64,000 nucleotides of DNA from Glandiceps talaboti (GCF_964340395.1 NC_135560.1:6739598-6803597); one strand, 5' to 3'. Positions 12,434 to 27,503 are shown, counted from the first letter of the stretch. Translations and numbers: made by a program. Notes: generated by a model not told the origin, from the sequence alone.

Positions 12434-13094
12434 ATAACATACGACATGTATACACTACGTATTAATGGTCCTAATTTATCTGTATTCGTGATATGACTAG
12501 GTACAGTAGTCGGGAGACACACTTTTTAATGCTATAGTGTTTGACCCAATCGCTACAATCACCGAATTCAATTGTCGTTTAGAGGACAAAAAGCGTAAAC
12601 AATTTGAAATATGGTGCTACAATTTATAGAAAGGTCCATTAATCAAGTAGTGACTATTTTAGGATTTGTGTGTTTACGGTACTTTTAGGTTTACATATGA
12701 TGCGTGTAGTAGATGGTAACATTAATAACGTTAGTTGGACAAGACAACAAATCACCAACACTACTGTATTCAGCTGTTTTCATGTAATATCGTATCTAGT
12801 ACTAATGCTGATGACGTAATTTCTATCATCCCGAAATGCTTTCAATGTATGTTAGGTTTTTATTCAAGTACATTGCCTATTTGAGTAAAGATACATATTC
12901 AGTGAGCACGCTACGACACTGCTACGTCGAATCGTACAATATTTAGTACTATTTTCTAATGATTGTATATTTTTTTCAAGCGATATGTGTAATATTATGT
13001 TAAACTCGTTTTGCTTCGTTGTTTTTAATATTCCCACTCTTATAATAACCGCTTCATTTCTTATCAATGATCATATATTTTTCATATAGAATAA
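12434..13094. other. No gene seen
   Basis: AT-rich unique-looking sequence without supported features. Confidence 0.45.
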
Positions 13095-13366
13095 TGTCAT
13101 ATTGATGTAAAGAAGTATATGAAGTTATCAATTTATTTCAAACTTCAAAGATAGGGAATATATAAAGGACAGATAATTGATGGAAGATTTCAACATCAAG
13201 ATCGATAAAAACAGGTATACAAGGATACATACACATTGCATAGATACATAGAATGATATACATACATACATACATACATACATACATACATACATACATA
13301 CATACATACATACATACACACACACTACAAAGTATTGACGGGAAGATGAAGGTTAAATGGTCATGA
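13095..13366 (-). repeat. Dispersed repeat A, copy 1, with (ATAC)n core
   Basis: On the minus strand this segment is collinear with 16797-17075 on the plus strand. Both read CCATTTAACCTTC, a CCCGTCA motif, TTTG, a TAGTGTGT lead-in to a GTAT microsatellite (13257-13324 here), then ATATCATTCTATG, then GTTGAAATCTTCCATCAATT, and finally CCCTATC with AAGTTTGAAATAAA. The microsatellite is part of the element. Its class is unknown. Confidence 0.8.
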
Positions 13367-16386
<3,020 letters not shown>

Positions 16387-16503
16387 TAGAATCTTGGTGT
16401 TTTCAATGATGGTCTTTCACAAAGGATAAAGGCAAGATAGAAATTAGGTTGAAAACCTGACAAATATCTGAGCACTGAAATAATACGACAAATCGCAAGT
16501 TCC

Positions 16504-16638
16504 AATAAAAGAAACTCGGTAAAGTAGTCATAGAAAGGTAGATCTAAGAAAAGAACCCGAATAAACGTGTAATAAAAGAAACCCGGTAAAGTAGGCATAG
16601 AAAGAAAGATCTAAGAAAAGAACCCGAATAAACGTCTA
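16504..16638. repeat. Recent 67-bp tandem duplication
   Basis: Two adjacent copies start at about 16511 and 16578, with the landmarks GAAACYCGGTAAAGTAGKCA and GATCTAAGAAAAGAACCCGA. They differ at only a few positions, so the duplication is young compared with the other tandem arrays here. Confidence 0.9.
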
Positions 16639-16796
16639 GTTAGATTGTAGGAATGACGTAAATAATTCATTGATTTCATTGGGTTCTAAAGTTCTGAGGT
16701 GGAAAGTAATTTCCTCCTTTTTTAACCTCAATTGATCTTCATCACCAGAAACGTTACAAATACCTGAAATAGACCTATCTGATACACTGTAAATAC

Positions 16797-17075
16797 CATT
16801 TAACCTTCGTGTTCCCGTCAGCACTTTGCTTGTAGTGTGTATGTATGTGTGTGTGTGTATGTATGTATGTATGTATGTATGTATGTATGTATGTATGTAT
16901 GTATGTATGTATGTATGTATGTATGTATGTATGTATGTATGTATGTATGTATCTATATCATTCTATGCATCTATGCATACCTGTATATATCGATCTATGT
17001 TGAAATCTTCCATCAATTATCTATATTTTTTAAATTCCCTATCCTTAAAGTTTGAAATAAAGATAACTTTATACA
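16797..17075 (+). repeat. Dispersed repeat A, copy 2, with (GTAT)n core
   Basis: This is the plus-strand counterpart of the minus-strand copy at 13095-13366. The embedded GTAT microsatellite covers about 16834-16951, longer than in the other copy. The flanking unique parts match in order on both sides, so the two are copies of one element containing a microsatellite. They form an inverted pair about 3.5 kb apart. Confidence 0.8.
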
Positions 17076-17176
17076 CTTGTTTTGGTAATAAAGTGCACAG
17101 TTACAGGATAAATCCGATTTGGAGATGTTCCAAGACGACGTACAGTGCTCTATACCGCAGTGGCAGAGCGTAATAG

Positions 17177-17321
<145 letters not shown>

Positions 17322-17499
17322 CATGTTGCTGGCATGTAATAAAATACACTACAGTTAGTAGTTCAGAACGCCTTGAACGTGCAAACATTTGTCTAACAAA
17401 ACTACTTTGACAATTACAACCCCACAGTCGTATTTTTCTGAACAGAACAATTACCTTATTATCTATTGAAGGGACCTAGATTACTATTGCTAGTTGAGA

Positions 17500-18090
17500 A
17501 CTTTCTAATTTTGAAAGCGTGACGTCATTATCTTTTCCGAATAGTTCTAAGTTGATTGCTTTAAAATTTCAAGTTCATTTACACTTATTAGTATCAATTG
17601 CCGCATTACATGAAGCAAAAATATGTCTGCTGAATATTCAGCATGTTGGTTACCATGGTCACAACTACGGTATCGACGTGACGGGAATTTAAACACGACG
17701 GCGCATCCTTCTGACTGTCAGATAACACGGCAGCGCCCTTCATGGCCAATGTGTGACGTCGAGGTGTCTCTGTACTGGAACTTAGCTAGCTACGGACAAT
17801 AAAAGATTCATTCGTGCCTTGCACGTGAGTCAGATAGAAAACAATCGGTCAGCACGTCTTCGGTGTTGAAAAGTCACCGTTCAGTAACCCCACGACGAGA
17901 AAGACGATCGGTATTCACCTAAACTGACACATCGGCAATGACTTGTTTCTCCTCAGTGTAACACGATGCATGACGCATATAATCTCACTCAGCTGAATCA
18001 GTTGAACATTTTTAGTCGCTAGCAGAGCGAGTTAGTATTTATAGCATGGTATAGCTGACTTCATACACTCTCTTATCTCTTACTTCGTAG
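17500..18090 (+). promoter_or_regulatory. Putative promoter and 5' leader of the K2P gene
   Basis: This stretch is richer in CpG than its surroundings and lies directly upstream of the channel's first coding exon. Visible elements are a perfect palindromic cAMP-response element TGACGTCA (17520-17527), a CCAAT-like GGCCAAT (17744-17750) and a second CRE-like TGACGTC (17754-17760). A GTGAGT donor-like site lies at 17825-17830. A pyrimidine-rich tract ending in TAG at 18088-18090 makes a good acceptor. Together these would fit a non-coding leader exon spliced over a roughly 265-bp intron into an exon starting at 18091. The transcription start cannot be fixed from sequence alone. Confidence 0.4.
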
Positions 18091-18124
18091 AGCTTTGTAC
18101 CGTACGGAGAAAAGACACACGAAG

Positions 18125-18497
18125 ATGGACGAAGAAAACAACCGAAGATGCCGATGCCGTTTTGGACTGAAGTGCAAATTTCTCATCCTCACCATACTAG
18201 TTGTAGCATACGTGGTCGGAGGAGCTTGGCTCTTCGCGACTCTTGAGAACCCAAATCAAAAACAAACCGAAAACGACATTAATATGTTACGGGAGAGAAT
18301 TATTGGGAACTTAACAAATGTCCTGGATATCGACCCAAGAGAGAATGTGACGTTGGAACGCGTCAGGATTTTGCTCAACGACTATCAAACTATGTTATAT
18401 GCTACTTTCAAGTCAGGTGGTTCTCCCGCTGGTACCGGAATTGAGTGGGACTGGACGACCGGGTGTTTCTTCTGTATAACCGTTCTAACCACCATAG
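18125..18497 (+). CDS. K2P potassium channel, first coding exon (partial)
   Basis: Encodes the N-terminal 124 residues, plus the first base of a Gly codon, of a two-pore-domain (KCNK/K2P) potassium channel, a plasma-membrane K+ leak channel that works as a dimer. Residues 1-18 are basic and Cys-rich and presumably cytosolic. Residues 19-38 form transmembrane helix M1, including the family-typical GGAWLF followed by LE. Residues 42-106 form the extracellular cap, with N-glycosylation sequons at Asn62 (NLT) and Asn74 (NVT) and no Cys in the cap for the inter-subunit disulfide seen in some K2Ps. Residues 107-125 are pore helix 1 and the filter, reading TTIG. The exon ends at donor G/GTATGT (18498) in phase 1, between the Ile and Gly codons of the filter. 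The ATG at 18125 has A at -3 and G at +4, and an in-frame stop lies upstream at 18056. Subfamily is not assigned. M2, pore 2 and later exons were not found. Confidence 0.87.
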
Positions 18498-19251
18498 GTA
18501 TGTAGATAATGTTATATATACACCAGACAACATAGTGGTCTGCGTATGTAAATGCATCTTTACTCACTTCACTGGTACGAAAGTTATAATCACACACACC
18601 CACGATCGGTGTCAATCGCAAGCTGAGCGTGAATACCAATATACTTACCCTACATTTATATTGTGTACTACACATTTCGAAATGTTACCGGAATACCAGT
18701 CTCAGTACCGGTCACCACACGTATAATAAATGATCAAAAATTGAAAAATTACAATTTAAACAGATAAAAATGTCGGTTTTGCTCGAATAGTAGTTTCAGA
18801 ATAATTCCGAGTTTATATCGCCAACCAGTATATATCATTAAAACATACAGGGTACAGCAGTATGAATGCTATGAACAGAACTTGGTATAAATAGTCAGTA
18901 TCTGTGCATGCCGTACGTGCTATCGATGTCTCTCTATATAGCGTTCGAGTTTTACAGTGTTGGACATTAGCTATTTAGGTGCAATAACACCAAACACAAT
19001 AATACTCAAGCATGAATAGATCTCAGACTCGATTGTGTGTCCTTTCCACACCCTCGTTTAGTGTAAAAGGGCAGGTATTGTCAACAAGATAATAGGGATA
19101 TTTTTAGTCTTCGATATTATTCTGTTATCGACAATTACCACTTATTTATCAATGCTAAAGTTCACAATTGAAGATGTCACAATTAAACGCATTTTGTGTT
19201 CATGTCAGGTCATACGACGAATGTGAATCGAAGCCAAAGTATTCAAAGTTC
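18498..19251 (+). other. Start of K2P intron 1
   Basis: Sequence downstream of the GTATGT donor at 18498. I looked for a continuation exon starting with the second part of the Gly codon and a Tyr/Phe-Gly codon pair but found none with a good acceptor, so the intron probably extends far. The 93-codon frame at 18445-18726 is a readthrough artefact in another frame. Confidence 0.5.
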
Positions 19252-19286
<35 letters not shown>

Positions 19287-19377
19287 CATAAATACATACA
19301 TACATACATACATACATACATACATACAGACAGACATACATACATACAGACATACATACATACATACAGACATACAT

Positions 19378-19412
<35 letters not shown>

Positions 19413-19413
19413 T

Positions 19414-19452
<39 letters not shown>

Positions 19453-19453
19453 G
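19252..19453. repeat. Compound microsatellite (GT)n(AT)n(ACAT)n(CAGA)n
   Basis: Four simple-repeat types follow one another: GT, AT, ACAT, then CAGA with interspersed ACAT units. The stepwise change of one base per unit type suggests successive expansions from one seed. Confidence 0.95.
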
Positions 19454-20065
19454 CTAAAGAGATTGAACTTTGTTATAGCTTCTGGTTACATGGAATGAGT
19501 TTTTTCTATAGCTTTTCGTTACTCTGAATTGTATTAACTATGTTTAGCAAGGACAATGGTACTGAAAGCAATCCGCTACCTAGTCCGTGATGACAAAATG
19601 CCGTAACAAGTTTCTTGCTGTGGATCAAGGCTGTCAACTGCATATCACTTCTCATAATCACGCATTAAACCGGAGAGGCCTTGTCATTACTGCTTACTTG
19701 CACCATATTGGGGTCATGACATACACAAACACGCCTTGCAATAAATAATAACGGGATGTACTTTTACTGTGTAAACGTTGCAGATAAACAAATGACAGTA
19801 GCCACCAGATTGAAGGAAAAAATAATTAATTAATAAATAAATAAATAGATAGATAAATAAATAAATAAATGAATGAATGAATGAATGAATAAATAAATAG
19901 ATAAATAAATAAATAAATAAATAAATGAATGAAAAGTTAAATCTTGAAAAGATGGGGAAAAAACAGTTCCAAAAATAGAATCGTTAATGTACTTTACAGC
20001 CTCAACCTATTGCAGATGCTGCCTAAGAGCTTAAATAAATTTCTACATTTGGACACTCGATTGTA
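19454..20065. other. No gene; (AAAT)n/(GAAT)n at 19826-19930
   Basis: Contains an AAAT-rich tetranucleotide tract with GAAT and AGAT variants at about 19826-19930. Otherwise unique-looking AT-rich sequence. Confidence 0.6.
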
Positions 20066-20378
20066 CAGCCCGTTTCATGTTAGTGTTTACCGGTTCTGTT
20101 TGATACAACCACACAGAAACTAGTAAGAAACCTGCACACGCTATATCAAGATTGAATGAATACAGTTTCTAGCGACATTTTGTCTAAATGAAATGAACTA
20201 GTAAGGTGCCACCATGCAGACATCAAAACATTGGCGCCCACATGTCTGTGTCTAGTCGCAATACATTTAAATGGTATATTTCATTTAGGCAAAATATAGC
20301 AAGAAAGACCAGTTATTGGTTTTTGCTTGATTGTATTAAACAAAACAGAGCCAGAGAACACTAACATGAAACGTACTG
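20066..20378 (-). mobile_element. TA-flanked MITE family M1, copy 1 (313 bp)
   Basis: Terminal inverted repeats begin CAGCCCGTTTCATGTTAGTG on the left and, read inward from the right, CAGTACGTTTCATGTTAGTG, with 18 of these 20 bases shared. TA lies immediately outside both ends (20064-20065 and 20379-20380), as expected for Tc1/mariner-type insertion. No transposase is encoded, so it is a miniature non-autonomous element. Its interior (a GCAGACATCAAAACA...TGGCGCC block) is in the opposite orientation to the two other copies. Confidence 0.85.
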
Positions 20379-23017
20379 TAACACGTACGGTATCTATTGA
20401 ACATGATGTGTGTGTGATATTGAGACGTTGACCAGCAGATAACATGTAACAACATATACCACAATATTAATAGGATAATTGCAATCTATACAAACGTTGC
20501 ATGTTCTTTTCATTAACCATATTCATATGCATAACAATACAAATGACATATTGCAGGTTTTAGAAGTAGTACCCATTTTTAATAAGCCGACGGTAAAATC
20601 TACAGGTACCCTTGCAATGAGAAACGGACAACGAAGTCACGTAGCTAGTTCATTCAACACGCTAAGGATGTCGTTGTTAAAGTGGTAACACGGATACGAG
20701 AGATGGGTATTGATGTAGGAGTTTTCACCGATGAGACAACATTACCTTGGTTTTCTACTTGAAAAATAACATCAAACAATATAGACCAAGTCTGTGTTTG
20801 TAATTGAATGACAGGGGAAAAAGAAGTAAAATGTGTTAAACTTTGTTATTGTACGTACCGGAAGTGAATAGCAAACAAACGAGAGTAAACACAAGTAACC
20901 ATTTTTTCAATTATAAGTAAAGACGAACTATTTATGCATACTGATGACTGTTCAATATATTGGGAAGGGAAAGGCCTAGGTCACAGTGAATGCACACAAT
21001 GGACGTATTAAATATAGAATCAAGTAAGTAAGCACTTTCTCATCCATATTACCACTTTTTTGTTAATACGTATTGCCAATTTAATGTTCAGTTTACGATT
21101 TTTGTGACACCAAAGTTATCTCATTTGAAAGATAATTTCCATAAAAACTTAATATTATAAAAGCAGGTAGGTATGAAAGTGGGTTAGGTTATTGTGTTGC
21201 CACGGAATAAGGTCACAATTCTGGAGTAATATTTTTGATATGGCTGTCAAAACCTTCACCGTTGTATGTCTATTTTTTAGATATTTTTTGCAAGCCGCCA
21301 AACATGCTGATTGTTCTGAATATTTCAATATTCTCGGATTTATTTGAGTTTGAATTGTGGTTTTACAATTCGATCACGTCACGTGACTGTATCTTGCGAG
21401 ATGTTGCACAATTTATCACAAGGTAAACGTTTACACATTACTGTAAAACATGACTGAGAAATAAATCCAGTAAAAAGTAGTACGGGTACTAAATGATGTA
21501 TCGGGTGTGAAAAATAAAGATGGCTTTCGTAACTATATATCTCTTTCTGTGTCATCAAATCATTGAAATTTATCACAAATCTGAGTATCTTAAAGAGGTA
21601 GAAAGTATGATGCATCTTTCGCGCCCTGCGTTGGCAGACGATGAGGCTCCACACAATGTGTTCTGGATATTTGCATATTTTATGAACCTTGGAAGTTGTA
21701 AAGTGAGTGGAAAAACTGAGAAAATTATGGTGTTACAACGACTTGTATTATTTACCTAAAACTCATATCTGTCAACTTGTTAAAGACACTGTGATTATCT
21801 GCTTATGTTATGAAATCTCAAATATTTGAAATTTAGTTCCTGAAAATAATATGTGCCAACTTCGACTGCACTTTAAACAGTTGATTGCATGCTACTGTTA
21901 TACTATTTCACACATCCGAACTGTTCTTCTAGTTTAAGCTTCACCATATTCAATCTTATCGCTGTCCACGTTATAATTATATCATTTTCTTTCACGTTTA
22001 TTGACATCGAAGTTGCTCCAGCACTACTCCGTGCCTAATGCGTCATATGGAGTTCAGGGTACTTCGCCTACCGCTACCTTCACGAGAATATTATTTTAAA
22101 CTCATGGTGTCATTAAGATGCGTTCATTTCCGTCTCGTCTTATTTCAACATAATATAAAAAATCCACTTATCTATATCATTCGTGCCAAAGTGATGTAAA
22201 AATAAACTAACATACCACGTTTTATCATTGATTGAGAAAATGCCATAAATTTATCTTGGAAATGGATAATAAAACAAGGTAACATAAATCACAATTAAAC
22301 AAAATTATATACCGTGGGAGATTTGACAGGAATTTAATGGAGTAAATTCAACCATTTCCAGTTTCCCTAATGAAGAAATTATACGACGGAACGCCGATTT
22401 GGCACCAAAATTATGCGATTTGCCACATTAGGAGAGTTTGGACAATCATGAATGCCACAGTAATGAGGAACATCGTTTTATTACACGTATTCATCAACAC
22501 ACATAAGCAGGTACTGGAAAGTTTTATTCGTCAACTGTCCTAGAATTATAGAAAATGTTATAGAAAATAATAGCAAACCGATAAGATAAAGGAAAGGAAT
22601 TTCGAAAAAAATACACATTAACTTCTCAGAATTTACACCATAACTTATTATATTTCTTTATTTGAGTGATTTGATACGTTTTTAAAACTCATAGTGACCT
22701 CTTTTTGGTTTTAACTATTGACTGTAAAACTGTACATATACTCGCCATATAAATGTTATAAGTTGATGAAGGATTCGAGTTAACCATAGAACTAGTACTT
22801 TGTATATTATATATATTTAATGTCAGAGTATTTCATATAAGTACGTCTATATTTTATGTCGGAATGTACAGATATTAAGTTTTATTTTAGTGTTTGTACT
22901 GAAGCTTTGACATTTACATTTAAATTATACCCGATGTACAGTTGACTGAAGCTAAGAGTATCACACGAAATCAGAATGGTTGAATTATATTATAGAACGT
23001 TTAGTGAATTTTATATA
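20379..23017. other. No gene seen
   Basis: About 2.6 kb of AT-rich sequence. Frames at 20479-20688, 21235-21426, 21379-21654 (-) and 21520-21759 are 63-91 codons and of chance length, without recognisable domains. Confidence 0.45.
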
Positions 23018-23186
23018 CATAGATACATACATACATACATACATACATACATACACACATACATACATAGATACATACATAGATACATACATACATACAT
23101 ACATACATACATACATACATACATACATACATACGTACGTACGTACATACATACATACATACATACATACATACATACATACATAC
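23018..23186. repeat. (ATAC)n microsatellite
   Basis: A tetranucleotide run with ATAG interruptions near 23067-23080 and a short ACGT-rich block (GTACGTACGTAC) near 23133-23145. Confidence 0.97.
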
Positions 23187-24881
23187 GCCTACACATAGCT
23201 TGTTATTCCTTATGTTCGATCACAGCTCATATTGCTCATATTTTTGTGTCGGATTCAGACTATGTGTGTGGGAGGATTCCCATTACTGTCTATACATTGT
23301 ACAACTGGTTCGATGTACTTTGTCATTACATAGTCAGCTAATTTCAAGATAGGTGATGTGGGAGTTTTTTAATACATATTTTTTTGTTTAGACTTTCTTA
23401 GTTTGTAAACGAGGATAGGCAAATTGACAATGTGTAATTCGAGATAATTACTTGTAATTACGACACAATCTGTATAAAGTTAGATTCTCTAAAAGTAGAC
23501 AGTGTGTGAAATTGAATCCGATATAATCATATCGTGTTATAATTGCTATCAATAATACATCTCTGACAACATGTCTATCACTTGGTGATTATCACACGTA
23601 GTTCGCAAAAATCGCTGGCCGGCCATTTTGAATTAGTTCGTATCGATTTTCAAAGTTGACGGAAAGGAAATATAGGTGTGGCGTTTGCGCTCGTCTTTAA
23701 GACACGATGACGTGCCATACACCTATCAACCAGTAAAGAGAACGCTTAGGGCTGAACCATAGGGACACGTAGTATTTCTGTGATATTTGTTTTTCCTTGT
23801 CTACAGGCTACATATAACGTTGTGATGACTATATTCCCTTACCTTTATCTGAAAGAACACATAGTATAGAGTATATTGATACATTTGTAGTAGCAGGATT
23901 CGTGTGAAATTTTCCTTGGGGAAACAAGTCTAAAAAATAATACGTGTGGGCTGAACGACACGACGTATCATACAATCAACTTTTGCCCCAGGTACCTGCT
24001 ATACACCATGTAGTACTATATCACAGTCAGACTTACAACCTGTTTGACCTTCTGCAAGTGACAACTTATTGGGAAAGGCCCCTGGAGTGCTCAATATACA
24101 GTTTCCCTATAACAACACCAATGTTTATTGATTTGCCTTGAAGGAGGTAAATGTTTCGGACTTTTCTAACATGGATTCAATGGATTAAAATGTGTCTCTA
24201 TCAGGCCAAATAAAATAATTGTGTGTTTAAAAAATCATTTACATGTAAAACAAAAAGATAAGAAATTCTTTGTCTTCTTGACCTTCATGCATGTCTGCTT
24301 TCTTTCCCCAGTGATGTCTGTACATATTTCATCGAACTATCACAGAAGTATTCTGACCGACACTTTGTTTGTTTTGGGGTCCAAGCAATATTTTTCACAA
24401 AATAAAATCAATTAAAGATAATATAAAATGAAATACATTCCCAACCTACCTACCCTATTTTCTGAGCCCGTGATATCGGAAACACACAATTATTTTTTTC
24501 CGCCATAAGAAAATGAAGCCAGTGCATCACACATTTTTTTTATCATTTACAGTTTAAAATTTATTGGTTAAGGTGGTCTCTGATAAAAATGGACATTCTC
24601 GCTAGAGATACAATCCATCAGCTGGGTTTGATTGTATGATGTATACGTGTCACTTTACGATTTTAGAATGTGGTGTCTATTTAATAAAAGCTGTTGAAAA
24701 TGTAAAGAGATGAAGAAAATAAGAGGGAAAATGAAAAGATAGAAAGAAAGAAAGAAAGAAAGCATGCAAGATAATGATGAAGACATGAGAAGGGATTATT
24801 GAGATGAATTGATTGACGGCTAGTCGTATACAATACAATCATATACTATACTATATATGATGAAAATGGTTGCAGTATATA
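23187..24881. other. No gene seen
   Basis: AT-rich sequence. A GC-richer patch at 23985-24140 lies in a 65-codon plus frame but shows no domain. A short GAAA microsatellite is at about 24741-24763. Confidence 0.45.
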
Positions 24882-25015
24882 GTCGAGAGACGAACCGTTT
24901 GGTTTGAATGAATCTGAAGATCTCTTCATTGCCAATGGTTTGATGTTGAAGATCTCTTCATTGGTTTGAAGTTGAAGATCTCTTCAGATTCAAATCCACC
25001 TGATAGTCTCTAGAC
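24882..25015. mobile_element. Small TA-flanked foldback element (134 bp)
   Basis: The ends form an inverted repeat, GTCGAGAGAC on the left and GTCTCTAGAC on the right, with TA outside both (24880-24881 and 25016-25017). The interior holds three copies of TGAAGATCTCTTCA (24915, 24947 and 24973), itself nearly palindromic, so the whole segment can fold into a long imperfect hairpin. No protein is encoded. It is too short to classify beyond MITE-like. Confidence 0.55.
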
Positions 25016-25440
25016 TACTTGCAGTACAACAATACATACATTCAGTTTTGTCGCTACTTGACGATGTCATGGGGGTAATTAGCAAATAGATATGACAGCA
25101 TCAATTAGAGTCCTTCGGTATGGCACTGCATTCGAGACACACTAGTACCACTCAAAGTTTTAAAACATTGTACGAATTCTTCTGTCTCCAGTCATTTGCC
25201 AAAGTTAAGTTAAAGAGGCTATTAAGTATTTGACTCCAGTGAAAATATACATAAAACCATAATTACACTCTACTAGTACAATGTTAATGTTGATGCATGC
25301 CTTCCATGGCGCTGAAATCGTACTCTGCCGTGTTAGCACAGTCGATAGCATTATAGCGGTTTCCTCGACATTTCAGTATACATATAATAAATAATAAGGC
25401 CAAATAAGAGAGAATTGTTTCTGGTCATCGCGCGCATCAC
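25016..25440. other. Possible 3' untranslated region of the minus-strand exon
   Basis: This lies downstream, in the minus direction, of the stop codon of the exon at 25441-25596. I see no clear AATAAA signal on the minus strand here, so the transcript end is undetermined. Confidence 0.25.
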
Positions 25441-25596
25441 TCAAATACCCTCGAGTCGGTCTTTTTTTTCGTGTTTGTCCAGCCCAAGCAGTCTGCAGAT
25501 CCAGGGGAGAAACACAACCCTCCCTACTTCTGTGAAGATAACTGCTGAGCCAATCATGAACAAGCAAATGAGAACTGCCCCACATACACACTTGCT
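25441..25596 (-). CDS. Probable terminal exon, transmembrane protein C-terminus
   Basis: On the minus strand a pyrimidine-rich tract ending TTTAG (25601 down to 25597) forms a good splice acceptor. It is followed by 51 codons and a TGA stop (25443-25441). The peptide starts SKCVCGAVLICLFMIGSAVI, a typical membrane segment at about residues 5-21. It continues with VGRVVFLPWICRLLG and ends in a charged tail DKHEKKDRLEGI, a likely cytosolic C-terminus. Its GC content of nearly 50% is well above the flanks, and the hydrophobic-then-basic pattern is protein-like. I do not recognise the family and found no upstream exon. The acceptor phase is assumed to be 0. The longer frame in another register over the same DNA is a shadow. 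A chance open frame remains possible. Confidence 0.5.
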   Translation of the reverse strand, partial: SKCVCGAVLICLFMIGSAVIFTEVGRVVFLPWICRLLGLDKHEKKDRLEGI

Positions 25597-25601
25597 CTAA
25601 A

Positions 25602-27329
25602 GTACTAAATAAAAAGAACAGAAACTGCCATAAATTATAGTAGATTGAGTGTGACAGGTTTGTTGAGAATAGCAAAAATTATCTCGTCGTCGCACCATTT
25701 TAGACAACATGTCCTGACCAGAAACAATTCTCTTTTCTTTTGCCTAAATGCGAGACGTTGTATATTATTCCCTGAATACCAGGAAGTTATGTGAATTGTA
25801 AGTGATGGCTAAACATGCTTGATAAGTAATTAGTAATTATTAGTAATAATGTAAGTAATTAGCTGTAAGTAATTAGGACACAACAAGTCATTATCTTTTA
25901 ATCTACACCACAAATTAGCCCCCCACCCCCCCACCCCCAAAAAAAACCAAAAAAAAAAAACCCACCATATAAACTCTGCTCGTACATGGCATGGTGCATG
26001 ATATATTATCAATCTTGTACAAAACAGTTTATGTAGCGTATTGGCCTAATTTCCCTTTACTACATGTTAATGACCTATAAATCAGTAATTGGTCGGTTCC
26101 AATCTCAATGTCGGATGTCGACCAATATTGGCTTTTGTTGCCGATAATTTAGATTTACTTTTTTGAGGCAATTCTGGAACCAATCAGAGTTGAACACTTT
26201 AAAAGTTGTACACTATTGTCCGGAAAGAATACCTCTTGAGTAAATACATTTAGATATGACTTAGCCAAAGTGAAGTTGGAAATCAAGATATGGAACCACG
26301 GTAGTTAAGTGTATTGTAAGGATTTCTTAACATTGCACTTAGTAAGGGTATGATCCAATTGTCCAATTCGACATCGATTGTCAGGTTTTCCCTTGGGAGT
26401 CCAATACGAAATGATTAATTTTTTAACAAATCAATCGTGTGGTCCACGTTACACATTCTGTTTTCATGATTCGTGTTGTCTGTATTCAGCGGCTTTACTA
26501 TAAAGGAAGTTAAGGGAATTCACGGTCGCCATTAGTTTTATGTGTAAAATCTTTCGACGGGATACAATTGTTAGATAAAGATATGTGTCTATTGATTTTA
26601 TTGTGTAAGATATATAAAGGTGGTTTAATACATTCCATTAGGGAACTCTGATTTTAAGTTCAGATCTGACACGTACACTGTACTTTAAAACGTGGGTGTC
26701 ATACTGAAATCAAACCACGAGATTCACAGTCACCGTAATTAACGTGTTTCCATATGCTTATCAAACATGTTGTGCAAGTACCACTTTTACGTATAACTGA
26801 GGAAAACCTACAAGAAATGAGATACAACTATCTGCTTAATTAATTGGGTACTAAACCGTAATTTAGTTTGGCAACCTGCCAGGATTAAAAGTATAACACT
26901 GAGCCCACCTGCGATTCAGCAGGGTCAGTTCCTTGTATGTGAACATGACAGTTGTTCAGTGATTGTCCAAGATGCATCTCCAGTGACGTGTCCTTTGGCG
27001 TACGTTCTTAACCATCCCAAGTTCTTTAAAATAAAATTGAAAATTAGCATTTATTTGCATGGTGTCTGGGTTTACTTGGAGGAAAAGTATTTCGTACGTC
27101 ATTTATATTTATGCTTGAAAACCAAGTTTTGAACTTCCCTAGTTACTGGCTAAGTTTTCATAGCGTGGGACCCCGAGATACGCCTGTCAGAAATGGATGA
27201 TAAACTAGTAACGTTTCACATAAGATGCTTCTACTAGTGTGATTCTAGCTTGCTAAATTAACATAGAGACTGTTTCAACACTTACAGTCCGATGTGTTCA
27301 GCAGCAAACATGTTGTTGTCTACACTAGT

Positions 27330-27330
<1 letters not shown>
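25602..27330. other. No gene called
   Basis: Contains TAAT-rich sequence at 25820-25880 and a C-run/A-run at 25920-25962 that is probably low-complexity. A plus-strand frame without an ATG near its start is open for about 100 codons (about 26823-27132), with a GC-richer centre at 26890-27010. I see no domain or splice sites in it. Confidence 0.35.

Positions 27331-27503
<173 letters not shown>

Noticed and set aside
12001-12522. Six frames of 134-173 codons on both strands
   Set aside because: They are translations of a tetranucleotide microsatellite; all frames stay open because the repeat contains no stop.
18385-18726. Frames on both strands overlapping the K2P exon
   Set aside because: Shadows of the channel exon in other registers, running into the intron.
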